The notes below the pieces were generated by a model that made no database searches, was not told the origin of the DNA, and worked only from the letters and a program-made list of their open reading frames with translations. The position numbers and the translations under genes are program-made. DNA of 64,000 bases from Pseudomonas cavernae (lineage in GTDB: Bacteria > Pseudomonadota > Gammaproteobacteria > Pseudomonadales > Pseudomonadaceae): contig NZ_CP032419.1 of NCBI RefSeq assembly GCF_003595175.1, forward strand, positions 4,216,001-4,280,000. The letters are read 5' to 3'. Each line of letters starts with the position of its first letter. Within the stretch, counting starts at the first letter, position 1. Positions 25,634 through 34,400 of the stretch are shown piece by piece.

Positions 25634-26515
25634 ATGCTTTGGAAAAAAGCCCGACGCAGCGACAACGTGGTGGACGCCCGCGACGACAGCGGCGGCGGTG
25701 GCGGCAGGCGCATCGGCGGCGGCCGCCTGAGCCTCGGCGCGGTGGCCGTGGTGGTGGTGATCGGCCTGCTCAGCGGCCAGGACCCGCTGCAGATCCTCGG
25801 CAACCTGGCCGGGCAGATGGGCCAGACCAGCAGCGTCAGCCCGCCGCAGGGCCGCGCCCCGGCGAGCAACGACGAGCAGGCGGAATTCGTCCGCGCCGTG
25901 CTCGGCGACACCGAGGACACCTGGCGCACCGTGTTCCAACAGGCCGGCAAGCAGTACCAGGATCCGAAACTGGTGCTGTTCCGCGGTGGGGTGAATTCCG
26001 CCTGCGGCTTCGCCTCCTCGGCCACCGGGCCCTTCTATTGCCCGGGCGACCGCCAGGTCTACCTCGACCTCGAATTCTTCCGCGAAATGGAACAGCGCTT
26101 CGCCGCCGCCGGCGACTTCGCCCAGGCCTACGTGATCGCCCATGAAGTCGGCCATCACGTGCAAACCCTGCTCGGCATCAGCGCGCGGATCAATTCGGCA
26201 CGCCAGCGCGGCGAGCCGATGGAGGGCGACAACGGTCTGCTGGTGCGCCAGGAACTGCAGGCCGACTGCCTGGCCGGGATCTGGGCCTTCCATGCCCAGC
26301 AACGCCTGAACTGGCTGGAAAGCGGCGACATCGAAGAAGCCCTGAACGCCGCCAACGCCATCGGCGACGACCGCCTGCAGCAACAGAGCCGGGGCCGCGT
26401 GGTGCCGGACTCCTTCACCCACGGCACCTCGGCACAGCGCGTGCGTTGGTTCAAGATGGGCTTCGAGGGCGGCCAGATCGGCAAGTGCGATACCTTCAAG
26501 GTGGCGCAACTCTGA
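25634..26515 (+). CDS. ypfJ: Neutral zinc metallopeptidase, YpfJ family
   Basis: This 293-residue protein has a Gly-rich cytoplasmic N-terminus (GGGGGRRIGGGRLS), one transmembrane helix (LGAVAVVVVIGLLSG, about 34-48) and an extracytoplasmic domain with the zincin motif HEVGHHVQ at about 179-186 and a downstream QELQADCLAG segment that could supply the third ligand. Paired cysteines occur in NSACGF, FYCPG and GKCDTF. The YpfJ/zinc_peptidase family is widespread but its substrate is unknown. GAGG precedes the ATG. Confidence 0.9.
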   Translation: MLWKKARRSDNVVDARDDSGGGGGRRIGGGRLSLGAVAVVVVIGLLSGQDPLQILGNLAGQMGQTSSVSPPQGRAPASNDEQAEFVRAVLGDTEDTWRTVFQQAGKQYQDPKLVLFRGGVNSACGFASSATGPFYCPGDRQVYLDLEFFREMEQRFAAAGDFAQAYVIAHEVGHHVQTLLGISARINSARQRGEPMEGDNGLLVRQELQADCLAGIWAFHAQQRLNWLESGDIEEALNAANAIGDDRLQQQSRGRVVPDSFTHGTSAQRVRWFKMGFEGGQIGKCDTFKVAQL

Positions 26516-26518
26516 ACG

Positions 26519-26547
26519 CCCCTCGCCCTCTCCCGAAGGGCGAGGGG
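26519..26547. terminator. Hairpin after ypfJ
   Basis: CCCCTCGCCC pairs with GGGCGAGGGG over a 9-base loop. There is no T-run, so termination is only possible. It resembles the CCCTCTCCC palindromic repeats. Confidence 0.45.
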
Positions 26548-26628
26548 ACTGTTCGGAGTTGTCCTGACACTATGCTAGCGCTTGTCTTTCCTCTCCCACC
26601 GGCAGGGGGAGCCCCTGAAACGCCGAGC

Positions 26629-27108
26629 TCAATTCTTGAGCAGCAGCCTGTCCTCGATCGGCACATAGCGGCTGGCGGCACGCATCAACGCCTGCGCGGT
26701 CAACGCCGGCACGCCGTACACGCTGGCTTCGACCCCATAACTGGCGCGCACCTTGTCGAGGAGGATGGCGAAGTCGCCGTCGCCGGAGGCCAGCACCACT
26801 TCGTCGACCCGCGGCGCGGCGTCCATGATGTCGATGGTGATGCCGACGTCCCAGTCGCCCTTGGCCGAGCCATCGCTGCGCTGGATGAACGGCTTGAGCT
26901 TCACGGTGAAACCGAGGTTGCGCAGGATCTGCTGGAACTGCTGCTGCTTGGCGTCGCCGCGCTCGATGGCGTAGGCGTAGGCCTCGACTATCTGCCCGCG
27001 CGCGCTGATGTCCGCCCACAGCGCGGCATAGCTGAAGTGGCAGCCATAGGCCTGGCGCACGGTGTAGTAGAGGTTCTGCACATCGGCGAATACGGCGATT
27101 TTCTTCAC
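26629..27108 (-). CDS. NYN domain protein (LabA/DUF88 family, PIN-like nuclease fold)
   Basis: This protein of about 159 residues has an NYN/PIN-like fold with conserved acidic residues: FADVQNLYY at 7-15 (Asp and Asn of the first motif), DVGITIDIMD near 87-96 and LASGDGDFAILLD near 106-118. Such proteins are predicted or proven RNases acting with metal ions. I chose the GTG at 27106-27108 because AAGGA lies seven bases upstream and the protein (VKKIAVFADVQN) then starts at the domain; the frame is open further upstream. It has no operon partner. Confidence 0.85.
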   Translation of the reverse strand: MKKIAVFADVQNLYYTVRQAYGCHFSYAALWADISARGQIVEAYAYAIERGDAKQQQFQQILRNLGFTVKLKPFIQRSDGSAKGDWDVGITIDIMDAAPRVDEVVLASGDGDFAILLDKVRASYGVEASVYGVPALTAQALMRAASRYVPIEDRLLLKN

Positions 27109-27200
27109 CGAGAAATCCTTGGCGGACGAATAGGCCTGCAGTATGCCGAACTCGGGGGCCGAGCTGTCCAGAGTCGGACGGCGAACCGGCAGGCCGCGAC

Positions 27201-27344
27201 GCCCTGCCGCCGCCCCAGGGCGCCCACGACTACCGGCTCTACTCGCCGGGGCCGCCACAGCTCACCCTGGAGGTGACGACCGCCGATCTGCAGCGCCTGC
27301 TGCCGCAACCGTCCAATCGGATGCTGAGTTATCACTCGCCCTAA
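27201..27344 (+). pseudogene. Possible 3' remnant of a lost gene (no start codon)
   Basis: One forward frame reads DALPPPQGAHDYRLYSPGP, then TLEVTTADLQRLLPQP, and stops at 27342-27344. It looks like real protein by composition, with no usable start codon upstream before it runs antisense into the NYN gene. I read it as the C-terminal end of a deleted gene of unknown family. The rest of the 27109-27413 gap shows nothing else. It could also be chance coding-like sequence. Confidence 0.35.
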
Positions 27345-27413
27345 AGCGCTGTTTGGCCGCATCCCAGCCATCGGCTAAAGTGGCGGCCCTGCTTGCTTGC
27401 CGCGAACCTGCCG

Positions 27414-28070
27414 ATGAACCCGCTGCCGATCCTCCGCGACTCCTGGTATTTCTTCAGCCGCCATCTCGGCGCCATCGCCCGCCTGTGTCTGCCGCTGGTG
27501 GTGCTCGAGTCTCTGGCCCAGCGCCTGCTGGCCAGCGCCACCGGCATGGAGGCCTCCCCGGCCTACGGGCTGCTGGTCGGCCTGCTGTTCTACCCGCTGT
27601 ATACCGCCGCGCTGATTCTGTTCCTCGACGCCCGCAGCCGCGGCCTCGCGGTGCACCACCGCGACCTGCTGGCGATGGCCCTGCAGCTGTGGCCGCGCTT
27701 CGCCGTGCTGACGGCGCTGAGCAGCCTGCTGATCATGCTCGGCGCCTCGCTGTTCATCCTGCCGGGGCTGTGGGTGCTGATCCGCCTGGCCTTCGCCGAA
27801 TACCTGCTGGTGCTCGACGGCCTGCCGCCGCTGGCGGCGCTGCGCGAGAGCTTCCGCCTGACCGGCGAGCCGTTCTGGCGGGTGCTGGTGTGCGTGCTCA
27901 GCGTGATGGCGCCGTTGTGGCTGCTGGACGCCTGGAGCCTGCCGCTGCTCGCCAGCGACGGCCCGCTGGCGTTTGTTCTCGACTGCCTGCGCGGCTTCCT
28001 CCAGCTGTTCGCCAGCGTGGTGGTGTTCCGCCTGTTCATGCTGGTCAGCCCGCGGCCGGCGGTGTCCTGA
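27414..28070 (+). CDS. YciC family (UPF0259) inner-membrane protein
   Basis: This 218-residue polytopic membrane protein has about six hydrophobic segments. It shows the layout of the YciC family, including RDSWYFFSRHLGAIARLCLPL at the start, GLLFYPLYTAALILFLDARSRG near 62, LPGLWVLIRLAFAEYLLVLDG near 117 and ALRESFRLTGEPFWRV near 142. Its role is unknown. The ATG at 27414 was chosen; an in-frame TTG lies seven codons upstream. Neither has a good ribosome site. Confidence 0.78.
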   Translation: MNPLPILRDSWYFFSRHLGAIARLCLPLVVLESLAQRLLASATGMEASPAYGLLVGLLFYPLYTAALILFLDARSRGLAVHHRDLLAMALQLWPRFAVLTALSSLLIMLGASLFILPGLWVLIRLAFAEYLLVLDGLPPLAALRESFRLTGEPFWRVLVCVLSVMAPLWLLDAWSLPLLASDGPLAFVLDCLRGFLQLFASVVVFRLFMLVSPRPAVS

Positions 28071-28116
28071 ATAGCGGCTAGGGTTATGGGGTCGACTGTC
28101 CCTGGAGCATCCCCCC

Positions 28117-28521
28117 ATGACCGATATCCCGCCCAGCATCCTGTCGCACATTTCCCTCGGCACCAACCGGTTCGAGCGCGCGCTGGCGTTCTACGACCAG
28201 GTGCTGCCCACCCTCGGTTGCCAACGCCTGCTGGCCCACCCCGGCGCAGTGGCCTACGGCCGCGAGTTTCCGGAGTTCTGGCTGCAGACCCCGATTGACG
28301 GCCAACCGGCGACGGTCGGCAATGGCACCCATATCGGCTTCATCGCCACCAGCCAGGCCGCGGTGCAGGCCTTCTACCAGGCGGCGCTGGCGGCTGGCGC
28401 CCAGGGCGATGGCGAACCCGGTCCGCGGGCGGAATACGGCGCGCCCTACTACGGCTGCTTCGTCCGCGACCTCGACGGCCACAAGATCGAAGCGGCGTTC
28501 TGGGACAGTACGCTGGAGTAA
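28117..28521 (+). CDS. VOC (glyoxalase/bleomycin-resistance-like) superfamily protein
   Basis: This 134-residue single-domain VOC protein has the paired beta-alpha-beta-beta-beta modules. It opens with SHISLGTNRFERALAFYDQVL and closes with YYGCFVRDLDGHKIEAAFWD, where a His and Glu may bind metal, and THIGFIATSQAAVQAFY starts the second module. The VOC fold covers dioxygenases, isomerases and resistance proteins, so no reaction can be assigned. GGAG precedes the ATG. Confidence 0.85.
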   Translation: MTDIPPSILSHISLGTNRFERALAFYDQVLPTLGCQRLLAHPGAVAYGREFPEFWLQTPIDGQPATVGNGTHIGFIATSQAAVQAFYQAALAAGAQGDGEPGPRAEYGAPYYGCFVRDLDGHKIEAAFWDSTLE

Positions 28522-28545
28522 GGCCTGGCCCGCAGGCAAGCCGGG

Positions 28546-29385
28546 CTACCTGCCGCTTTGCGGCTTGAGCCCGGAGATCCGTGGCAGCAGCACCCGCTCG
28601 AACAACCGCGGGAAGAAGCGCGCCAGCAGCCGCGCGCGCCAGTCGACATTGGACAGCACCAGCAAGCGCCGGCGCCGTAGCGCGCCCTGGTAGATCGCCT
28701 CGGCGACATCCTGCGCCGAGGCCACCTTGCCCATCGCCAGCGGTGGTTTACGGGTCACCGAGCCGTCGCCGACCAGGGCGTTCTTGCGCAGGTCGGTGGC
28801 GGTGAAACCGGGGCAGACCAACATGACATTCACTCCCGAGCCCTTGATCTCGTAGCGCAGGGTGTCGAACAGTCCGTGCAGGGCATGCTTGCTGGCGTTG
28901 TAGGCGCTGCGGTAGAGCAGCGGGGTGAAGCCGGACAGCGAGCTGAGCACGATGATCTGCCCCTGCCGTTCGAGCAGGCTGGGCAGTGCCGCTTTGGTGC
29001 AATGCAGGGCGCCGAAGTAGTTGACCGCCATGACCCGCTGGAACACCCGCAGATCGGTCTCGGCGAAGGTGCTGCGGTGGGTGATGCCGGCATTGTTGAT
29101 CAGCACGTCGACGCCGCCGAAGCGCTCCAGCACCGCGGCCATCGCCTGCGCCACCGAGTCCGGGTCGGCCACGTCGCAGCGCAGCCCGAGGGCCTCGACG
29201 TTATGGTGATCGGCCAGGTGCCGGACCAGGCTGTCCAGCGCGTCCTGGTCGAGGTCGAGGACCGCCAGCCGCGCACCGGCCTGGGCCATGCGCATCACCA
29301 GGGCACGGCCGATGCCGGCACAGCCGCCGGTCACCACCACCACCTTGCGTTCGAAGACCTTGCTGGCGAAAACCTTGCGGTACAT
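28546..29385 (-). CDS. Short-chain dehydrogenase/reductase
   Basis: This 279-residue classical SDR has the nucleotide-binding TGGCAGIG motif at about 18-25, NNAG near 97-100, and catalytic Ser-Tyr-Lys in LSSLSGFTP and YNASK. The acidic residue after beta-strand 2 (LDLDQD) favours NAD(H). The C-terminal part (about 230-279) is basic and Leu/Phe-rich, with PRLFERVLLPRISGLKPQSGR, and may touch membranes. The substrate is unknown. The start is the ATG at 29383-29385, the last Met before the conserved domain. I recall a similar SDR in the hrpB region of P. aeruginosa. Confidence 0.88.
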   Translation of the reverse strand: MYRKVFASKVFERKVVVVTGGCAGIGRALVMRMAQAGARLAVLDLDQDALDSLVRHLADHHNVEALGLRCDVADPDSVAQAMAAVLERFGGVDVLINNAGITHRSTFAETDLRVFQRVMAVNYFGALHCTKAALPSLLERQGQIIVLSSLSGFTPLLYRSAYNASKHALHGLFDTLRYEIKGSGVNVMLVCPGFTATDLRKNALVGDGSVTRKPPLAMGKVASAQDVAEAIYQGALRRRRLLVLSNVDWRARLLARFFPRLFERVLLPRISGLKPQSGR

Positions 29386-29408
29386 GCGTCCCCCCGAGCG
29401 AAGCGGCG

Positions 29409-29648
29409 CTACAGGCTGTTGTGGGTGCCGTCGCAGCACGGCGGCGTATGGGTATGTTTGCAGCCACAGAGGAACAGGGTGTCGTCCTGCTCGGCGTGGA
29501 ACTTCAGCGGGGTGATGCCGCTACCCTTGTGCGAGCCGTCGCAGAACGGCTGGTTGGCGCTGCGCCCGCAGCGGCACCAGAAGTAATCCTGGCCGGCGCT
29601 GACCTCGACTTCGAAGGGGCCGCGCTGGGCAATCACGGGCTCGCTCAT
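29409..29648 (-). CDS. Tandem CDGSH-type iron-sulfur protein
   Basis: This 79-residue protein holds two CDGSH-type 2Fe-2S motifs. The first is CRCGRSANQPFCDGSH (about 25-40) and the second is CGCKHTHTPPCCDGTH (about 61-76); each gives three Cys and one His ligand. MitoNEET-like CDGSH clusters are redox-active and labile, and the bacterial two-domain forms are poorly characterised. It lies 23 bp upstream of the SDR gene on the same strand, so the two may be an operon with the CDGSH protein as electron partner; that link is inferred. Confidence 0.9.
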   Translation of the reverse strand: MSEPVIAQRGPFEVEVSAGQDYFWCRCGRSANQPFCDGSHKGSGITPLKFHAEQDDTLFLCGCKHTHTPPCCDGTHNSL

Positions 29649-29703
29649 CTCGGCATTCCTCGCTGGCAGGTTTGGGCGTGGGGTCGGGCTCTCGGGTATG
29701 CTC

Positions 29704-29757
29704 TTAAGTTCTGTACGAAAAATCGCCGAGCACAGGCGGTATTCGTACCGAACCTAG
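29704..29757. mobile_element. 54-bp minimal derivative of the CTAGGTTCTGT element
   Basis: The left part TTAAGTTCTGTACGAAAAAT matches the left end of the 204-bp element at 38365, and the right part, read in reverse complement as CTAGGTTCGGTACGAATACC, matches its right end. The whole middle is absent, so this looks like two element ends joined by internal deletion. It lies between the CDGSH and EEP hydrolase genes. Confidence 0.6.
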
Positions 29758-29794
29758 GCTCTCAGCATAGTCCAAGCCCCGACTGGCCCCGCTC

Positions 29795-30886
29795 ATGACC
29801 TTGCCGCGCGTGCTCCGCCCGATCCTCCTCAGCCTGCTGATCGTCGCCGCCAGCCTGGCCGCCCTAATCTACATCCTGACCTGGCATCCGGCCCCGCGCG
29901 AAGAGGTGCCGGTCAGCTGCAGCGACCAGGAGCAGACCCTGCTGCCCGGCCAGGCGCTGAAGGTGATGACCTGGAACCTGCAATACCTGGCCGGCAAGCG
30001 CTATGTGTTCTGGTACGACCTGGCTGACGGCAGCGGCCCCGACCTGCGCCCGACCGCCGCAGATCTGGCCTACAGCCTCGACGAAGTGGTACGGGTGATC
30101 CGCGACGAAGCGCCGGACCTGGTATTGCTGCAGGAACTGCACGAAGGCGCCAAGGCCAGCGATAACCAGGATCAGCTCGCGCTGCTCAACGAACGCCTCA
30201 GCGATCTCTACCCGTGCAGCACCCAGGCCTTCTACTGGAAGGCCGCGTTCGTGCCGCATCCGAAGATTCTCGGCAGCGTCGGGATGAAGCTCGCCACCCT
30301 CAGCCGCTATCGGATCGCCCGCGCCGAACGCCTGCAGCTGCCACTGCTCCCGAGTGACCCGATCAACCGCCAGTTCGGCCTCAAGCGCGCCCTGCTGCTC
30401 AACTATCTGCCGCTGCGCGGCGGCGGCCAGCTGGCGCTGATCAACACTCACCTGGATGCCTTCGCCCAGGGCGATGACACCCTGCACCGCCAGGTGACGA
30501 TGAGCAGCAGCCTGCTCGACCAACTGGAGGCGCAGAAGACCCCGTGGATCTTCGGCGGCGACTTCAACCTGCTGCCACCCGGTCAGCGCGAGCGCCTGTC
30601 GGCGCAGCAACGTAGCGGCTACGCGGCGGACAGCGAACTGAATACGCTGGCGCAGAAGTACCCGATGATCCCCAGCCTCGAGGAAGCCGGCGGCGGCGAC
30701 CAGGCCGCCTGGTACACCCACTTCCCCAACGATCCGCGCGTCGGCGCCCCGGACCGCACCCTCGACTACCTGTTCCACAGCCCGCAACTCACCCGCCTGG
30801 CCGCCAATGTGCGCCAGGCCGACACCCTGCAGATTTCCGATCATCTGCCGCTGATCGGCCGTTTCCTGCTGCCGGCGCAACCCTGA
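29795..30886 (+). CDS. Membrane-anchored endonuclease/exonuclease/phosphatase family protein
   Basis: This 363-residue protein starts with a membrane anchor or uncleaved signal (LRPILLSLLIVAASLAALIYIL, about 7-28), then an EEP domain. Motifs present are MTWNLQYL (Asn, about 58-65), LLQELHEG (catalytic Glu, about 110-117), INTHLDAF, GGDFNLLP (Asp/Asn) and the final SDHLPLIGRF His. These give a complete metal-dependent phosphodiesterase or phosphatase site, probably facing the periplasm. The substrate could be DNA, a phospholipid or an inositol phosphate. No clear ribosome site is visible. Confidence 0.87.
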   Translation: MTLPRVLRPILLSLLIVAASLAALIYILTWHPAPREEVPVSCSDQEQTLLPGQALKVMTWNLQYLAGKRYVFWYDLADGSGPDLRPTAADLAYSLDEVVRVIRDEAPDLVLLQELHEGAKASDNQDQLALLNERLSDLYPCSTQAFYWKAAFVPHPKILGSVGMKLATLSRYRIARAERLQLPLLPSDPINRQFGLKRALLLNYLPLRGGGQLALINTHLDAFAQGDDTLHRQVTMSSSLLDQLEAQKTPWIFGGDFNLLPPGQRERLSAQQRSGYAADSELNTLAQKYPMIPSLEEAGGGDQAAWYTHFPNDPRVGAPDRTLDYLFHSPQLTRLAANVRQADTLQISDHLPLIGRFLLPAQP

Positions 30887-30983
30887 CGAACAGCCGGCTG
30901 AGAGACTGGCCAAGCGCCAGCGCGCCTGCGCATACTGCCGGCCAGAACACGACAAAAAGACGGCTATAGCCGCGATGGTGTCC

Positions 30984-31776
30984 ATGCGTATATCTGCTTA
31001 CCTGCTGCCCCTGTTGTTTGCGCTCGCCGCGCGCCCCGCGCTCGCTGAACCCGCCGCCGCCCCGATAGTCGTCGGTTTCTATGACTTCCCGCCCGCGGTC
31101 TACACCGACACCAATGGCCAACCGCAAGGGTCGATGGTTGAGTTGGTCCGCCACGTCTTCCGCAAGGCCGGCTATGCCGCAGAGATGCGCTCGTTGCCCA
31201 GCGCGCGGCTCTACAATGGCTTGATCGATGGCAGCGTCCAGGTATGGGCCGGCGCCCCCGGCAAGCCGGCGCTGCAGGGTCATGTGCTGGAGGGGCGGGC
31301 GCAGCTCAGCGAGATAGCGCTCAACCTCTACTACCGCGCCGACACGCCGCGACCGCACTTGCCGGACGATCTGAACGGCCGCGACGTGATCCTGATCAGC
31401 GGCTACAGCTACTGGCCGGCGATCAACCAGATCCTCGACGCCCCCCGCCCGGCAGATCCGCCAGCACCGCACCCGCACCCATACCGCCGCGGTGGAGATG
31501 CTGCAGCGCCAGCGTGGCGATTTCCTTGTCGACTATCAGATCGCCGTGGAGCAGTCCGCCCAGCAGCTGGGCATCAGCACCCCGCCCTCGATTCAGCTAC
31601 AGCGCATACCGATGCAGCTCATCGTCTCCAAGCGCAGCCCCGACGCGGCCCGCCTGCTGGAAGCGCTGGAGCGTGCCTACGAAGAACTGCAGGCCAGCGG
31701 CGAAGCGCTCGGCGATCAGCGCCGCGGCTTGGCCCGTGCGGTGGGCTCGGCAATCAGCGGGTCGTCCGGCCAGTAG
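30984..31776 (+). pseudogene. Periplasmic amino-acid-type substrate-binding protein gene, frameshifted
   Basis: The first part encodes a signal peptide and a bacterial extracellular solute-binding family 3 domain (VVGFYDFPPAVYTDTNGQPQG, then SMVELVRHVF). The frame breaks at a run of six C at 31441-31446; dropping one C restores the second half in the other frame (MLQRQRGDFLVDYQIAVEQ, SKRSPDAARLLEALERAYEEL). The joined product would be about 262 residues, a normal length. It may be a decayed gene or a sequencing error in a homopolymer. The last 61 bp overlap the end of hrpB on the other strand. The start could also be the ATG at 30975. Confidence 0.78.
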
Positions 31777-34247
31777 TGCTTGGGGTAGCGGCCCTTGAGG
31801 TCCTTCTTCACCTCGGCGTAGGTGTTGGCCCAGAAGCTGGCCAGGTCCTGGGTCACCTGCACCGGGCGGCGCGCCGGCGACAGCAGATGCAGTTTGACGC
31901 TCTGCCGGCCGCCGGCGATGCGCGGCGTGGCAGCCAGGCCGAACAGCTCCTGTAGGCGCACCGCCAGCACCGGCGGCGCCTCGCTGTAGTCGATGGCGAT
32001 CCGCGAACCGGACGGCACCGCCAGCTGCTGCGGCGCCAGTTCGTCGAGGCGCTGCGGCAGCGGCCAGGGCAGCAGGACCTGGAGCATCCCCGGCAAGTCT
32101 AGATTGGCGAAATGACTGAGACGGCTGACCTTGCCCAGGTACGGCAGCAGCCAGTCCTCCAGGCTCGCCAGCAACGCCGCGTCACTGACGTCCGGCCAGT
32201 CGCTGCGCCCCTGGGCGGCGAGATCCAGACGCCGCAACAGCGCCACCCGCGCCTGCCACTGGCGCAGCTGCGGCGTCCACGGCAGCAGTTCCAGGCCCTT
32301 GCGCCGCACCAGGCCGAGCAGCGCTCGCGCCCGCGCCGCTTCATCGAGTTCGGCCAGCGACACGCGGCTCAGCACCAGCTCGCCGACCCGGCGCTGGCGC
32401 TCGGCGCGCAACACGCCTTCGCGCTCGTCCCAATCCAGCTCCTCGCGGCTACTGAGCTGCTCGGCGAGCACCGAGTCGAACAGCTCAGGGTCGAGGTCGG
32501 CGGCCAGGTAGATGCGTTCCTCGCGCTGGCCCTGGCGGCTGCCGAGGTCGGCGATCACCAGCCAGGCGTGCTTCATCAGCGCATCCGGCTCAGCGAACTG
32601 CGCGGCGCGGCCATTGGCCAGGCGATAGTCGCCGCCACCGGGGCGGCGCTGCTGGGCGATGCGATCGGGATAGGCGAACGCCAGCAGCGCGCCGAGCCAG
32701 CGCGGATGCTCGGGATCGGCCAGCGCCTTGGCGGCCGTCTTCGGCAGCAGGTTGCGGAACTGCCGGGCCAGCTGGCGCACCCGCTGCACCGCGCCCTGGG
32801 CGCCGCGCGGCGCGCGTTCACCAGCGCCGAGCAGGGCCAGGCGGCTGTGCAGATCGGCACCGCCACCGCGCGGCCCGCCCGGTTGAATATCGCGCTCGCC
32901 GAGCAGCGCGGCGACATCGCAGGCCAGGCCGCCGAGGCCGAGGGCCTGGCCGCGCAGCAACAGATGGGCGAGGCGCGGATGCGCCGGCAGCCCGCTCATG
33001 GCCTGGCCGTGGGCGGTCAGCACGCCGCGTTGGTCGAGCGCGCCGAGGCGCACGAGCAGGTCCTGGGCCTGGGCATAGGCGGCGGCCGGCGGCACATCCA
33101 GCCAGGCCAGCTCGGCCGGTGCCACGCCCCAGCGCGCCAGCTGCAGGGCCAGCCCGGCCAGATCGGCCTGGAGGATCTCGGCACTGTCATACGCCACCAA
33201 TTGCTCGTGCTGGGCCTGCGACCACAGGCGGTAACACACCCCCGGCTGCAGGCGGCCGGCCCGCCCGGCGCGCTGGGTGGCGCTGGCGCGGGAGATGCGC
33301 TGGGTGACCAGACGGGTCATGCCGCTGCCCGGATCGAAGCGCGGCACCCGCGCCAAGCCAGCATCCACCACCACGCGCACGCCGTCGATGGTCAGGCTGG
33401 TCTCGGCGATGTTGGTCGCCAGCACCACCTTGCGCCGGCCGGCCGGCGCCGGCTCGATGGCCGCGCGCTGGGCAGCGAGGTCCAGCTCGCCGTGCAGCGG
33501 GCAGAGCAGGATCTCGACCTGTTCGCCCAGGGCCTCGGCCAGGCGCTCGTGGACACGGCGGATCTCCGCCTGGCCGGGGAGGAACACCAGCAGGCTGCCG
33601 GGCTGCTCGCCCAGCGCCTGCAGCACCGTCTGCACCACCCGCGGTTCGAGCGCTGCGCCGGGCTGCAACGGCGCGCCCCATTGAGTGGCCACCGGGAACA
33701 TGCGCCCCGCGCTGCGCACCACCGGGGCGTCGCCGAGTAACGCCGACAGGCGCTCGCCCTCCAGGGTCGCGGACATCAGCAGCAGCTTCAGCGGCGGCTC
33801 GTCGCGCAGCAGTTCGCGGCCGTTGAGGCACAGCGCCAGGGCCAGGTCGGCGTCCAGGCTGCGCTCGTGGAATTCGTCGAAGATCACCAGGCCGACGCCG
33901 TCCAGCGCCGGATCATCCTGCAGGCGGCGGGCGAGGATGCCCTCGGTGACCACCTCGATGCGCGTACGCGGGCCGACCTTGCTGTCCAGGCGGATGCGGT
34001 AGCCGACCGTCTCGCCGACCTGCTCGCCCAGCTCGCTGGCCAGCCGCTCGGCCGCCGCCCGCGCGGCCAGGCGCCGCGGCTCGAGCATGAGGATGCGCTG
34101 CCCGGCCAGCCAGGGCTCATCCAGCAGGGCCAGCGGCACTCGGGTGGTCTTGCCGGCGCCGGGCGGCGCTTCCAGCACCACTTCATGGCGGGTGGCGAGG
34201 GCAGCCCGCAGCTCGGGCAGAACACTGTCGATGGGTAGGGAAAGCAT
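31716..34247 (-). CDS. hrpB: ATP-dependent helicase HrpB
   Basis: This 843-residue DEAH/RHA-type helicase shows Walker A PPGAGKTT (28-35), the DEFHER box, SATLEGERL, ATNIAETSLTIDG, QRISRASATQRAGRAGR and a C-terminal HrpB domain ending in DLKGRYPKHYWPDDPL. The length is normal. HrpB-like helicases in Pseudomonadota are of uncertain role; the P. aeruginosa homologue is not essential. GGAG precedes the ATG at 34245-34247. It overlaps the frameshifted solute-binding gene at its 3' end. Confidence 0.95.
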   Translation of the reverse strand: MLSLPIDSVLPELRAALATRHEVVLEAPPGAGKTTRVPLALLDEPWLAGQRILMLEPRRLAARAAAERLASELGEQVGETVGYRIRLDSKVGPRTRIEVVTEGILARRLQDDPALDGVGLVIFDEFHERSLDADLALALCLNGRELLRDEPPLKLLLMSATLEGERLSALLGDAPVVRSAGRMFPVATQWGAPLQPGAALEPRVVQTVLQALGEQPGSLLVFLPGQAEIRRVHERLAEALGEQVEILLCPLHGELDLAAQRAAIEPAPAGRRKVVLATNIAETSLTIDGVRVVVDAGLARVPRFDPGSGMTRLVTQRISRASATQRAGRAGRLQPGVCYRLWSQAQHEQLVAYDSAEILQADLAGLALQLARWGVAPAELAWLDVPPAAAYAQAQDLLVRLGALDQRGVLTAHGQAMSGLPAHPRLAHLLLRGQALGLGGLACDVAALLGERDIQPGGPRGGGADLHSRLALLGAGERAPRGAQGAVQRVRQLARQFRNLLPKTAAKALADPEHPRWLGALLAFAYPDRIAQQRRPGGGDYRLANGRAAQFAEPDALMKHAWLVIADLGSRQGQREERIYLAADLDPELFDSVLAEQLSSREELDWDEREGVLRAERQRRVGELVLSRVSLAELDEAARARALLGLVRRKGLELLPWTPQLRQWQARVALLRRLDLAAQGRSDWPDVSDAALLASLEDWLLPYLGKVSRLSHFANLDLPGMLQVLLPWPLPQRLDELAPQQLAVPSGSRIAIDYSEAPPVLAVRLQELFGLAATPRIAGGRQSVKLHLLSPARRPVQVTQDLASFWANTYAEVKKDLKGRYPKHYWPDDPLIAEPTARAKPRR

Positions 34248-34400
34248 GGGAACTCCGGCGCAGAGCGGCGATTATAGCGGCGAACGGCCCGGGGTTTGCC
34301 GTAGTCCTAAGTCCAGCGGGACAATGCCCGGTACGCGCCGGCCGGAAGTTTTGTCATGGGCGAATTGATATAGTTGTCCGATCTTAATAAGGAGGTGCTT

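Noticed and set aside
31492..31776. Separate small gene starting with GTG at 31492
   Set aside because: Its product continues the solute-binding protein exactly where the first frame breaks, so it is the second half of a frameshifted gene.
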